DNA of 64,000 bases from Gnetum montanum (lineage: Eukaryota > Streptophyta > Gnetopsida > Gnetales > Gnetaceae): contig MNCI01014206.1 in assembly GCA_015680685.1 (NCBI GenBank), positions 24,584-88,583 on the forward strand, given 5' to 3'. This document shows positions 22,499 to 33,393 of the stretch, piece by piece (positions within the stretch are counted from its first letter, which is position 1; the number at the start of each line of letters is the position of its first letter). Below the pieces are notes generated by a model, which had not been told where the DNA came from, ran no database searches, and worked only from the letters and a program-made list of their open reading frames with translations. The position numbers were made by a program, and so were the translations under genes.

Positions 22499-23521
22499 AT
22501 GTTAACTTCTCAAACTCATCGTCAAGCCCTAGTACGCATGTTGACATCGATCCCAGTAAGCGAAGACTTACCTCCAAATGAACCTTCTATTCATGCGGTA
22601 ATGTATTCGCCTCAAGGATCGACTTCTAAATCACTAGGATTCCACACTAACAAAATCAAAATTGATGAGAAAATAGGAGAAGTAACAACAACACCTATGT
22701 TCATAATGATACAAGTAAATCAATTCAAAATACATAGAGTGCATGTAGATGATGGAGTCGCCACAAACGTAGTACCTTATCCCGTCATTGAACAATTAGG
22801 GCTTACATAACTAATTAGACCAACCTCCACCACATGTTTAAAATCATTTAGTGGATCACACGTAGTAGTAAAAGGCACTATAACTTTAGACTTTATAGTA
22901 GGGGATCAATTCCCCACATTTGCTAACTTCGTTGTCATTGACGAGATGCCAGGGTTCAATTTAATATTAGGAAGACCCTGGTTGGCCCAACTGAAGGTAG
23001 TCTCTTCCCCCATACACCAAGAGATTCACCTGCCTTATGAAGGTGGTGAAATCATCATACATGAGGATGCTGCAACATCTACCATCTCGTCACATATGGA
23101 TACAAACCAAGGCTCGGAGGTTAAGTTTGAAGAGCCTAAACAAGATGACAACATTCTTGATAAACTAAAACCAACTACCAAACAACCAAAACAAAAAAAT
23201 GACACAAAGGAAAAAAAAAGTTGCATGCAACCAGTAAACAGTGATCCATCAGATGTAAAAGAAACTTTGCTTAGCATAGAAACACTTGAACCTAAAACTG
23301 TACATACACCGCCTAACGTAGAAACTATAGCAAACATAGAAACTACTGTACATACGAAAACACTAGAAGACACCAACATAGAGCCTATTCCACCAAACGT
23401 CCCTTGGGCTGAATTACTGTTTAATGTGATTAGCGAAGGGGACGCTGAGTACAAAATCATACCTATTAGCGCCACTCCTAACGTTAAATTAAGAAAAATC
23501 AAAAAATTACCAAACTGTTAG
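22499..23521 (+). pseudogene. Retropepsin-type protease of element C
   Basis: After a linker (SLGFHTNKIKIDEKIGEV, about 22630-22680) the active-site strand reads VHVDDGVATNVVPYPVIEQL (22741-22800). Plant relatives have VDSGSSxNVMP, so the catalytic Asp is present but the triad is DDG rather than DSG or DTG. After one stop the second conserved part follows: FNLILGRPWLAQL (about 22953-22992). The tail to 23521 is Thr/Glu/Pro-rich. In Ogre-type elements this domain ends the gag-pro ORF, as here, where the frame stops at 23521 before the intron-like spacer. Confidence 0.7.
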
Positions 23522-23529
23522 ACCAAATT

Positions 23530-23785
23530 CATCGTCCAAAATGACGTTAAACTATCACATGTCTGCAACGACATAAAACTAGCCATGGCCAGAAATGGCC
23601 GGTTTACCAAGAAATCCACCAGTATCACTTGAAACTTCTCTTATTTACACATGGCTCGAAATGGCCTTAAACTAGTGCATGGGGCCCAAAATTGCCTTAA
23701 ACTAGAACATCAAGACTACAGTTCGTCATGACTTTAAACTGACACACATGTGTGCATGGCCCGAAATGGCCTTAAATTAGAGCAT
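23530..23785. repeat. TAAACT degenerate repeat, block 1
   Basis: At least six copies of a word of the form NNTTAAACTANNNC, most preceded by ATGGCC or GACG (for example GAAATGGCCTTAAACTAG), at spacings of about 25-45 bases, starting right after the protease stop. Confidence 0.7.
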
Positions 23786-24659
23786 TTTCTTACATTTGTT
23801 TTCTCTCAATTCAAGTTCACTATTCGAATTTATGCTTACATTGTTGTGTTATTAGTTACAATTTTCCTTCACGTTCCCCTTTTACAAGATTATGCTTCAA
23901 TTACAATTACTTTCCTACTTGCATTCCTACTTCGTGCATTACACTTATACAACAAAATGAATAAAAACATTTTACACTGCTACATCGTGTTTACATTTAA
24001 ATAGCCAAAAGAAAAAAAATATTTTCACTTCAAATCTACGCTTATCATTGTTCAAACAAACTCAAAATTCAAACAAAAAAAAATGAATAACAGAAAACTC
24101 AACTGAAAAATTGTATAAAGGTGTCAAAGTCAAATGACAACTTAACACAATGTCTTCACACAATACATAGATTGTATACATAATCACTTTAACCAAAAAC
24201 ATCAAATCAAAACTAGGCATCAAATCCAGGAGGAGCTTGATCTTCAGGCTCCTCCGCATCATCTTGCCCCACTCCACTAGGGCCACCTTCATCACCATCA
24301 TTGCCACCATGACCCTGTAACAATAATAGAAAACAATCAGTCACTAAATCCAAGGATAACATTTCTTAGAAAAGAACAAAAAAATGTTACAAGATTCAAC
24401 ACTCATGAAAGAGGAAGCTCTTAAGCCAAACTCTAGTTGACGTAGGATCTCTTCTTCTAGCATACTAGACCAATCTGTTTCATCAAGGCCTAAGTAAACA
24501 TCTTACAGTTCATATTCAACACTCAACAAAGGGTTCATTCGCATTACACACATAACACTTAGAAAATTTCAGTTTTGGACATTAGTTTAACACCTACAAA
24601 ATATATGAAAAATTTCAAAAAATTCAAGGTTTACATTGTGGCAACACTTAGAAAATTTT

Positions 24660-25230
24660 TGGGTTCTTGGTCCACACGCTAAGCGTGTGACCTTCTCACA
24701 CTTAGAATTTTTTTGGGTTTTTGGTTATACGCTGAGCATGTGACCTTCTCACACGCTGGGTGTGTGAAGACCACATGCTGGGCGTATAGCCCTATGTACG
24801 CTAGGTATGTTAGGTTCATGCTAAGCATACCAGCCAGACCTTTCACACTGACACCAAAACTTAAATGAAAATTTACCAAATATATAAAATACATATATGT
24901 TGCATGAACTAAACATCTTTGCAGTTTACACACTAGGATCATGGCCTACATGCTGGCTTCACAACCTCTACATTGGCCAAAGATCCCATACGTTGAGTAA
25001 ATTTACTTGGAAAAACATATACACTGACCTGTACTCCTTGGCTTCATGCTGGGGTTTTGCGTTTATGCTGGCTCTTTCGGTCCAATCTTCTAGGTTTACG
25101 CTGACCTGCAGTCCTTGGGTTCATGTTGCCCTCTGTCTCCCTCTAGTTTCTGCTGCAGTTTTGATGGGTTTACACTACAGTTTTGTTTGGTTTATGCAGT
25201 CAATGCCTAGTTTACGTTGGAATAAGGATG
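24660..25230. repeat. ACGCTG/GCGTGT palindromic-word cluster inside the spacer
   Basis: Repeated words such as CACGCTAAGCGTGTGACC, CACGCTGGGTGTGTGA and ATGCTGGGCGTATAG, the same type found in the LTRs of this element, in various states of CpG decay. Confidence 0.7.
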
Positions 25231-25250
25231 AAATGTTTAGTTCTATGCAG

Positions 25251-25336
25251 TTTTACAATTTTCCTTTTACATGTCCCAGAGAATTTACAATTNATTTTAC
25301 AATTTTCCTTTTACATGTCCCAGAGAATTTACAATT
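25251..25336. other. Assembly artefact: 42-base overlap written twice around N 25293
   Basis: 25251-25292 equals 25295-25336. Unmerged contig overlap. Confidence 0.9.
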
Positions 25337-25434
25337 TTACTGAGCATAAACCATAAATTTTTCTTGCATAATTATTTTAAAGTTTTACTTAGTCAAAATT
25401 ACGTTAGAATTAGCTGAAGTAAGGATCACATAGA

Positions 25435-25800
25435 CCCTTCCTACAATCTAGGACGCTGTCCTATATTTTAGGACGTTGTCCCTATTTAGTAGGAGTCATG
25501 TCCTATATTCTAGCACGTTGCCCTACAATCTAGCACGTTGTCCTATATTTTAGGACGTTGCCCTCACCATCTAGCACATTGACTCTTGTTTGGGGCACGC
25601 TATCCCTATTTAGCAAGAGTCATTTCCTATTATCTAGGACGCTACCCCTTTCTCCACAAACGTTGATCTATACCCACGCTATTATTTTTCAAATTTATGT
25701 ACCCGTTGACCCACATTTATAGGATCTATCCCTATTATTTAGGGCTTTGTCCTATGTCTACAAATCTTGATCCACTTTTGTAGGGCGTTAAGACCCTTTA
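25435..25800. repeat. Short tandem repeat based on CTAGGACGTTGTCCTAT
   Basis: About ten imperfect units of 22-28 bases containing GGACGCTGTCC, GCACGTTGCCC or GGACGTTGTCC. The core GGAC...GTCC is itself palindromic. Confidence 0.7.
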
Positions 25801-26094
25801 AAAATAAAATATAAAAAATAACAATAAAGACCCCATACGCTGCCCCTATGGTCTATGATGTCCTAGCCTCTAGTACCATTCTTATTTTGATAAACATAAA
25901 TGAACAAACAAAAACAATAAAAATAAAAATAAAAAAAACCTAGTACATATGTACCATACATGTACCAACTATTCACACCCCCTTTAATGACCTCTTGGTA
26001 CTTAGAATTCTAAAAAACCAACAACATACATGTATACGTATATGTGACCCCACCATGTACACTAAACATAACTATGTACTCTAACCATGAACTG

Positions 26095-26245
26095 TAAGTT
26101 ACGATTAAACTGCCGTGATAGCCCGGTAAGGCCTTAAACTGCCATGATCAATCCGTTATGACTATAAACTGATAGGCAAGGCCCGGTATGGCCCTAAACT
26201 ACCATGCATCTAGGTACAACGATAAACTACCACCGCATACCTTAG
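26095..26245. repeat. TAAACT degenerate repeat, block 2
   Basis: Five copies (ATTAAACTGCC, CTTAAACTGCCATG, TATAAACTGATAG, CCTAAACTACCATG, GATAAACTACC) just before the acceptor-like site. Confidence 0.7.
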
Positions 26246-26305
26246 TCGTTGTTAAAGTACACATGATTTACATTGTTTGGAAAGCATAACAACCCCCCTA
26301 GCTCA

Positions 26306-26328
26306 CTTTTCTCCCTCTTTATTGGCAG
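26306..26328 (+). promoter_or_regulatory. Splice acceptor-like site before the RT frame
   Basis: A pyrimidine-rich run (CTTTTCTCCCTCTTTATTGG) then CAG at 26326-26328, followed by GAGCAAGCGCGATGG. It sits where the Ogre intron normally ends. Confidence 0.55.
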
Positions 26329-27909
26329 GAGCAAGCGCGATGGATTGCAAGCATCTATTTACACCATTGACCATCGATGGACCATACGAAAAGATCATAA
26401 GAGAAATCAACATAAATTCCATCGACTTAGGTCCATCAATAGATGACACATTTGTAGCCTCAATGCAACAAACATTAGATAGCTATGAAGGTATGACAAA
26501 ATCTCTAGACATAGAAGCTGATAGCATCACTAAAGATCCTTTAAATGAAACCCCCATAACTATGCCTGATGGTGAAGTTAAGATATTGAAATTGAGCACA
26601 CTATTACAACCTCAACTTGCCAAGGATATAGAACACATGCTTCGGACAACATGAAAGCATTCACTTTGTCTTACAATGACATGCCTAGACTAGCTCCTCG
26701 CATTGTTTAACACAACATTATCCTCGATCCCAAGTTAAGACTGGTGAAACAGAAAGAACGCAAGGTCAAACCTGAGGTAGCATTGGTAGTTCGCAATGAG
26801 ATCACTAAGCTTTATCAAGCTAGTTTCATTCGGGCTACCAACTACACTGATTGGGTGTCTAACATGGTTATAGTCCCCAAGAAGAATGGAAGCATTCACT
26901 TGCGCATAGACTTTCGAGATCTCAACATCGCAACCATAAAGGATGACTTCCACTACCAAGCATTGATCAACTTGTTGACTCAACTGCGGGGCATGCTCTA
27001 TTGTCTTTTCTGGATGGATTTTCGGGATATAACCAAATACGGATCAACCCAGAACATCAGCTCAGGACGACCTCCATGACACCATGGGGTACCTTTTGCT
27101 ATACAATGATGTCATTCGGCTTGAAGAATGCCGGTGCCACATATCAGAGAGTAATGACATTCATTTTTAGCGATTACATACATCATTCACTCAATGATTA
27201 TGTGGATGATATCACAGTTAAATCAAAAACACCAGAGCAGCACATACAAGACTTAGATTTGGTTTTAAAATGTTGTCTAAAATATGAACTTAGGCTCAAC
27301 CTAAAGAAATGTGTCTTTGGGGTAAAAATGGGCAAGATGCTAGGCTTTGTAGTATCAGAAACAGGAATACAAGTAGATCTAGATAAGGTTAAGGCTATCA
27401 CCAACTTGAAACCACTAAGCAACCTTACCAAACTTCGAGGTCTACAAGGTAGATTACAGTTCATCAGGCATTTCATAGAAAAATTGATGGACAAGTTGAA
27501 ACCTATGAACCACTTATTACGTAAGAACATCCATTTTGAATGGACTTCACAGTGCCAGGAAGCATTTGACAACGTTAAAATGGCACTTGTTCAACTACCG
27601 ACAGTCTATCTGCCTCAGAATAACAAACCATTCTATATCTACCTGGCCACTTCGGATTTATCCATCGCGTCTATGCTTTGCCAAAAACAAGATGATGGAA
27701 TTGAAGTCCCTGTTTATTATCTAAGCCATGCATTAGTAGCCTATGAGAAAAAGTACAATGAGGTGGAGAGGTCGTGTTTAGCCCTTATCTTTTCCTTAAA
27801 GAAATGGCGACATTACCTCTTCTCCAATCAAGTCAATATAATCTGTAAGGATAATGTGCTCAAAGCTATCACAGGCAACATTTACGAATCAAGTAAGATA
27901 GCTCGCTAG
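26329..27909 (+). pseudogene. Reverse transcriptase and first RNase H of element C
   Basis: The frame from 26329 carries a pre-RT segment (MDCKHLFTPLTIDGPYEKII). RT follows with FIRATNYTDWVSNMVIVPKK, IHLRIDFRDLNIATIKDDFH, SFLDGFSGYNQIRI, MSFGLKNAGATYQRVM and DYVDDITVKS, so the palm Asp and the YVDD box are intact. A one-base shift near 26997-27001 moves the frame. RNase H follows (about 27510-27900), with the tether FEWTSQCQEAFDNVK and an active-site-like FYIYLATSDLSIASML. The usual first Asp (YLDAS) is changed to Ala-Thr-Ser. A stop at 27909 separates it from the second RNase H. The product would copy element RNA into cDNA. Confidence 0.85.
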
Positions 27910-27915
27910 AAAGCC

Positions 27916-28668
27916 ATGATAGTTGAGTTTGACCTACACTACATAGTGCAGTCATCAGTTAAGGGTCAAGCTATAGCAAATCAAATGACTGCATCACCAA
28001 CGCATGATCAAGCAACGATAGAGCCAGAGTTCCCTGATGAAAATGTGAGTGCAATAGACATAGTGCTCGATGACTACGATGCCATTTTGAACTTTGATGA
28101 AGCATCCACCTCTCGAGGGGAAAGTGCTACCATCGTCATCACCTATTCCTCCAGGGAGATCCGACCCTTTGCTTATTGTTTTGACTTTCACTGTACCAAC
28201 AACATAGCAAAGTACGAAGGTCTCCTTAGAGGTCTCATGGCAACACTAGCTTCAAACATCACACGTCTCCTAGTGAGAGGTGACTCACAGTTAGTTCTAA
28301 ATCAAGTCATAGGCGTATATGCATGTAAAGCTTTGCACTTACAACCATACTACGACTTGAAAAAACACTTGCTGAAACAATTCACAAACATAGATGTGCA
28401 ACATGTTTCCAAAAATGATAACACCATTACAGATGCACTTTCCACATTAGCTCTAAACATATCGCCAAACATGTTCCACACATTGCCTAGTTCTATAATC
28501 AGTTATGCTAAACCCATAACTGATACTCCCGATGAATTACCAATTGCATCTGTTAGCACAACACACGTAGTAAAATGGTATGATGACATAAAAGAGTACC
28601 TTTTACACGGTGAAACACCGCAACATCTAACGAATGCACAAAAGGATGCAGTACAAAAACATTCTTGA
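27916..28668 (+). pseudogene. Second, archaeal-type RNase H of element C
   Basis: In the same frame as RT after one stop. Key blocks: LNFDEASTSRG (first Asp kept), CTNNIAKYEGLLRGLMATL, LVRGDSQLVLNQVIGVY (Asp kept) and VSKNDNTITDALSTLA (last Asp kept). Plant Tat elements usually have NNEAEYEAL, so the catalytic Glu position seems to be Lys here. That is my alignment by eye. The presence of this extra domain after the normal RNase H is an established marker of Tat/Ogre/Athila-related elements. Confidence 0.8.
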
Positions 28669-29814
28669 CAGTATGCATTAGTAGGTGACACGTTATGTCG
28701 TAGATCCTACGAAGGTATCCTGTTGATGTGCATTAGTAGCACTGATGGCCAAACCATCGTGGAGCAAGTACATGAAGGACTATGCGGAGGGCACATAGCG
28801 CCCAAAGGAATGGCAACAAAAAAAAGATGTTTGGGCTATTATTGGCCACACATGGAGTACGATTGTTTCTCCAATGTTAGAACATGCAGCATCTACCAAA
28901 AACATAGTAATTTGATACATGTTTCACCGAATGAGTTGCATACCACGCAAATCACTTGGCCTTTCCAAAAGTGGGGGTTAGACATCATCGGACCAATAAC
29001 TCCCCCATCTTCTGTAGGACATAGCTTTATCATAACCGCAATAGAGTATTTCACAAAATAGGTAGAAGTTATTCCCCTTAGAAAGACCACATCCAAACAC
29101 ATATGCAACTTCATTCTAGACAACATTGTGGCCCATTTTGGCATTCCGATGACCATCATCACTGATAACAGGCCACAGTTCAGCAGTGCCAAAACTAGAA
29201 CTTTCTGTGAAAGCCTAGGGATCAAACATTCATTTCTATCCCCTTACTACCCTTAGAGCAATGGACAAGCCGAAGCTACAAATACGATCATCATCATGGT
29301 GCTCAAAAGGATGCTTACATAGAGCAAACGACGGTGGCATGAGAAACTAGTTTACGCGTTATGGGCTTATCGTACTAGGCATCGGACTTTCACAGGTAAA
29401 ACACTATATAGTCTTGTTTATGATTCAGAAGCTATTTTACCTTTGGAGTTGCAGGTACCATCTTTAAGGATCACACTTTCCGGACTCCTCAACGAGGGTC
29501 AAAACAATGACTTGCACATTGTTGACTTGAACTTGATGGAGGAGGAATGCACACGTGCGCTCGATCAGATCGAATGGTACCAGAAGCAACAATGACGGTG
29601 CCATCAACACGATATTCATAAGCAACCGATCAAGGAAGGAGATCTTGTACTAAAAGTAGTTCGAGAACACCTGGATAAATTCTTAGCCAACTGGGAAGGG
29701 CCTTACTTGGTCACCAAAGCATATGACAATGGAGCGTTTAAGCTAGCTGACATGAAAGGGAACGAGCTTGCACACCCAACCAACCACTTGTACTTGAAAC
29801 CGTTCTACATTTGA
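28669..29814 (+). pseudogene. Integrase of element C
   Basis: Same frame, with stops near 28666, 29059, 29254 and 29320. Zinc finger: VHEGLCGGHI, then VRTCSIYQKH, with Tyr where the second Cys of CxxC is expected. DDE core: WGLDIIGPITPP (Asp), IITDNRPQFSS (Asp, but Arg replaces Gly of TDNGxxF) and SNGQAEATN (Glu). The C-terminal GDLVLKVV and FLANWEGPYLVTKAY fit the DNA-binding tail. Ends HLYLKPFYI at the TGA 29812-29814. Integrase joins the cDNA ends to host DNA. This copy is inactive because of its stops. Confidence 0.85.
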
Positions 29815-29834
29815 GCATAAAATTAGGTATGCGC

Positions 29835-30085
29835 TCATCCTAGCATTATGACAATAAACTGGCACCACAGTTTGTCCACAATGACAATAAACTAGCACCC
29901 ATCTGGTACAACATTAAACTGCCACAATTTTGTTCGCCAGAGTCCGCTAAGACTATAAACATGTTTTCCTTCCACAGTCCACCAAGACTATAAACTAGCA
30001 ATGTACCATTTGCTACGACACTAAACTAGCAACGTCCAATAGGTTATGACATAAAACTAACCCATGATAGTCTGCCATGACTATA
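29835..30085. repeat. TAAACT degenerate repeat, block 3
   Basis: Eight copies of GAC(A/T)NTAAACTNGC (for example GACAATAAACTGGCACC and GACTATAAACTGGCAG), spaced about 25-40 bases, starting about 20 bases after the integrase stop. Confidence 0.8.
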
Positions 30086-31239
30086 AACTGGCAGCTTCAT
30101 CTCTAGCCTCCCGATCTGTAGCTGCATTCAAACTTCATCAGAGCTGCTGCCTCACTCATCATTAGTTGATCTTAACAACATTGCTACCATTCATATTCAG
30201 TGCCTGAAATCTCATCTAGTGCCTTTGTTTCATCAGTTGTTGTTCAAGTCTAAGCTTACTCACTCACTCATGGTTTTTTTGTCTTCTTGGAGTTTTGTTT
30301 GCAGGATGACACTTAGAGGTGTTCGTACGAGAATGCACTTCATCATAGCAGCAAGGCACCACATTATTCCTAACACACGTAACAAGGTTAATCAAGCCAT
30401 TCACTAGTACATTTATCATTACATTTTCCATCTATTCCTCAACATACTCTACTTAGTTACACCCTGGACACACCCAGTGCATCCCGAAACATTGAGCACA
30501 CCATTGCACACTGCAACACTTTTAAGCAGTTGCAACACACAACATAGCACTTGAGCATGAGTACAAGATCAAAACAAAGCTCTTTACAAAAGAACAAAAA
30601 AAAACAAAAGGAAACAAAAAGAAACAAAAAATAAAGAAAAAGAAAAAGAAAAAATAACAAAAGAGCAAAGAGCAAAGAGCAAAAAAGCCAAAAGGAAACA
30701 CAAGACCCTTGGCACTTCCCATACAAGCCCCAAGCGAGAAGGCAGTTGTCTTGGAAGCAAGTACTCATGTCTCAAATGCTCAAATAACATCTCATTGTGT
30801 GGCTTTGGCTCTCTACCAACAGGTTTCCTTTAATACTAAATAGAGGCCTTGTTCCTCCAAAGAATGCAACACATCATCACATGGCTTTTATTATGCCAAC
30901 AAGTCCTCTTAAACACTAAACAAGAGTCTTGTTCCGCCAAAGGACGTACACTTCATGTCTTGGTCTCAAGTCTGCTAGATAATGGCTATTGACAAGGATC
31001 AACATGACCCATACACACACCAAAGAATCCCCTTCACCATGCACAATCCCTTGATTAGTTCCCAATCCCCACAATTTTCATTTCCCTATCCAGCCACAAA
31101 CTGCATTTCCCCAATCCCATGTACTACTGAACACGGTGCGATGACATCTGGCCAACTGTCAAAGGAAAATATTTCTACTAGGTTTCTTATGGTGTTTTGA
31201 ACTTATTTTTCTATGCTTCTCGGGTCGATTCTTTCAAGT

Positions 31240-31258
31240 GTCAACAAAGAGGAGCCAA
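31240..31258 (+). promoter_or_regulatory. Polypurine tract of element C
   Basis: Purine-rich AACAAAGAGGAGCCAA lies directly before the 3' LTR start at 31259, the position needed for plus-strand priming. Confidence 0.55.
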
Positions 31259-33388
31259 TGAAACACCACAAAATTCTAAGCTTAGCACTTCCCCAACAAG
31301 AATCGAGCTAAGTCATGATGCTCCCCAGCATGACTGAAGCTTGAGGACCTCACAAATAGCTTAAAATGGAGTCAATTTGAGTAATAAATGGTTCCCTGGG
31401 ACCCACAAAAGACTACAGCGACATCTAGCATCAAACCTAGCAAATTTTGAGCTCAAAATACTTGGTTTTCACTAAGTATGCATCCTGTACGCTGGCTTAT
31501 ACATGCCCAACGTATGGCCCAATGTGTAGCAACTTTTGAGCCTCAAAAACTCATCAAAATATGCCAAAATAAAAGGCCTAGAGTTCCCATGACCTTCCCT
31601 AAGGTCCTAGGCAGGTTTAGGTTCCTAACAATCAAATTTTGGGCACCAAACGGGTCATTTCCTGCCTACACGTTGGCTCACACGCCCAGCGTATGACTTC
31701 AAAGGTGACAGAAAACAGGCACTTTAGAGCAATATTTTCACAAGGCATTAACTCTAAAATATAGGGAAATTATTAGGCATCATCATAGGCTCAAGAAAAT
31801 CAAGTTTTGACCTAGAAATCATGCACTTTTGAGTTCACACGCTGAGCATGTACATCCTGCACACCCAGCATGTACGCCCAGCGTGTGGCACCAAGGACAA
31901 GGCCAAACAGGCACTTTCAGGCAAGTTTTTGTCATGGGGTTGACCCTTAGAACATGGGCATCTATTCTACATCATAATAGGCTTTGAAAAATTCCATTTT
32001 AGGCATCAAAAGTATCATTTTTTGCCTCACACGCTAGCCTATACGTCCAGCATACAACCAGCATGCACCTCAGAGATGAGCCCAAAACTCCATAGAAACA
32101 AAGTTAAAATTAGCTCCTAGACAACTTAGAGGACCACCAAGATTCATTGATCAGTGTACACACCCCAGTGTACCAGATATGATTCCTAAATTACAGTTTT
32201 CATGCTCACACGCTGGCCTATACGCCTAGCGTATACGCCCAGTGTGTGGCTAGCATGCTCAACTTTAGACCTCTCAAAACCTTGCCAAATCAAGGAAAAA
32301 TGAGCCCAAATTTGACAAATACCATCCTCAAGACATCAATCATCCATATCCATGGTCAAAACTAGCTTCAGACATCAAAATATAGGTCAAAATATTTCCC
32401 TCTTGACCACCTGCTATCTAGCGTATGGAGCGCATACGGCTAGCGTATGAGGGTATAGAAACATGCCAGACAGCCAAAATCACACGTTGGAAGCTCTATG
32501 GACATGTCAAGACACCCCAAAGCTCATAATGACATGCTAAAACTAGAAACAGGATGCCAGAGCTTAGATCTATAGGCTAGAACCATGAAATCTATTGTAC
32601 AACTATCATTCATTCATGTTTTGTGGGCATGAAAGTTCATACGCTAAGGGTCTGCATGCCCAGCATGTGAACTAGACAGTGTTCATGCTGTACATTTGTA
32701 AAATTTTATTCTTTCACAATGGTCAATGCCCCACCTATTGCCAAATCTATACATTTCACCTCCCATAGTCAATCATCCCACTCCAGATCCGAATTCCACG
32801 CTCTAAGATCATATAAAAACCCTAATTTTTGAGTAAATCGAGGTTCGGTTTAGTTTTGGGGCAAGGTGAAAAAAAGTTGGTCATTTTCACACATAGAGCA
32901 TGGGTGCATAAATCTCACATGCTAGGCACACATCCTGCACGCTGAGCATACAGCATTCACGTTGTGCCTACAGAAATTCCCAATAGTTATCATCACCCAT
33001 CGTCATCAACCAGGGCTATACGTCTGCCTTGTGTAGATCCACAACTGCATACAGACCGGTGCTTTGTACACACTCTTTTTCAATACATTTGATACATTTG
33101 GCCAACTTTCATTACAATTTACATCATTTTCTATGTTTATGCATGTTTACATTTTTTGTACGTTTCGTACTAGTTTACATTTAGTTGCAGTTTACGTATA
33201 ACCTAACGTGTTGTAGCGGCAAAAGTTGGAGAAGTCCTTGTTTGATCTACATGCGGACCATCCAAGGCACTCTGTCTTTTTCCATTTCTAGCTTGCCCTC
33301 AAGCGGAGGAAGGGTCTGTTGTGCTTGTCTGTGAATCTTTCGGTGCCCGTAACATTCCAGCTTGGCACCGACGATTTCAGACAGTACA
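31259..33388 (+). repeat. 3' LTR of element C
   Basis: 2,130 bases, TGAAACACC to CAGACAGTACA, followed by the duplicated AATAG. It has more intact CpG copies of the ACGCTGGGCGT-type word than the 5' LTR (for example GTACGCTGG here, GTACACTGG there). Confidence 0.92.
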
Positions 33389-33393
33389 AATAG

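Larger units (their letters stand above)
23522..26328 (+). other. Intron-like spacer between protease and RT of element C
   Basis: About 2.8 kb with stops in all frames between the gag-pro frame and the RT frame. It ends in a good plant acceptor: a pyrimidine-rich run followed by TTGGCAG at 26322-26328. Ogre elements are known to have a spliced intron at this position, which supplies pol only from a fraction of transcripts. I could not identify the donor; it may lie inside the end of gag-pro. The spacer contains TAAACT repeats at both ends and ACGCTG- and GGACGTTG-type repeats in the middle. Confidence 0.65.
29815..31258 (+). other. 3' untranslated region of element C
   Basis: Non-coding, 1.4 kb. 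It holds the third TAAACT block, an acceptor-like TTTTGTTTGCAG ending at 30304 followed directly by an ATG ORF of 34 codons (30306-30407), an A-rich tract (about 30590-30700) and a final polypurine tract. Confidence 0.55.
15914..33393 (+). mobile_element. Element C: Ogre/Tat-type Ty3/gypsy retrotransposon, complete with target duplication
   Basis: The element body is 15919-33388 (17,470 bases in this assembly), bounded by LTRs starting TGAAACACC, with a perfect 5-base duplication AATAG at 15914-15918 and 33389-33393. Order: 5' LTR, long leader, gag with a Tat-type His/Cys knuckle, proline-rich repeats, protease, a 2.8 kb non-coding spacer, RT-RNase H, a second archaeal-type RNase H, integrase, long 3' untranslated region, polypurine tract, 3' LTR. 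A second RNase H and an intron between protease and RT are established hallmarks of the Tat lineage, Ogre in particular. Many stops and at least one frameshift make it non-autonomous. The LTRs differ mostly by transitions at CpG sites, which indicates a fairly old insertion. Confidence 0.85.

Noticed and set aside
23035-23502. Long minus-strand open frame, 155 codons
   Set aside because: It is the antisense of the Thr/Glu-rich protease tail and shows no domain.
30522-30790. Hydrophobic minus-strand frames that look like membrane proteins
   Set aside because: They come from the A-rich tract read in antisense (Phe/Leu runs), which is low complexity.
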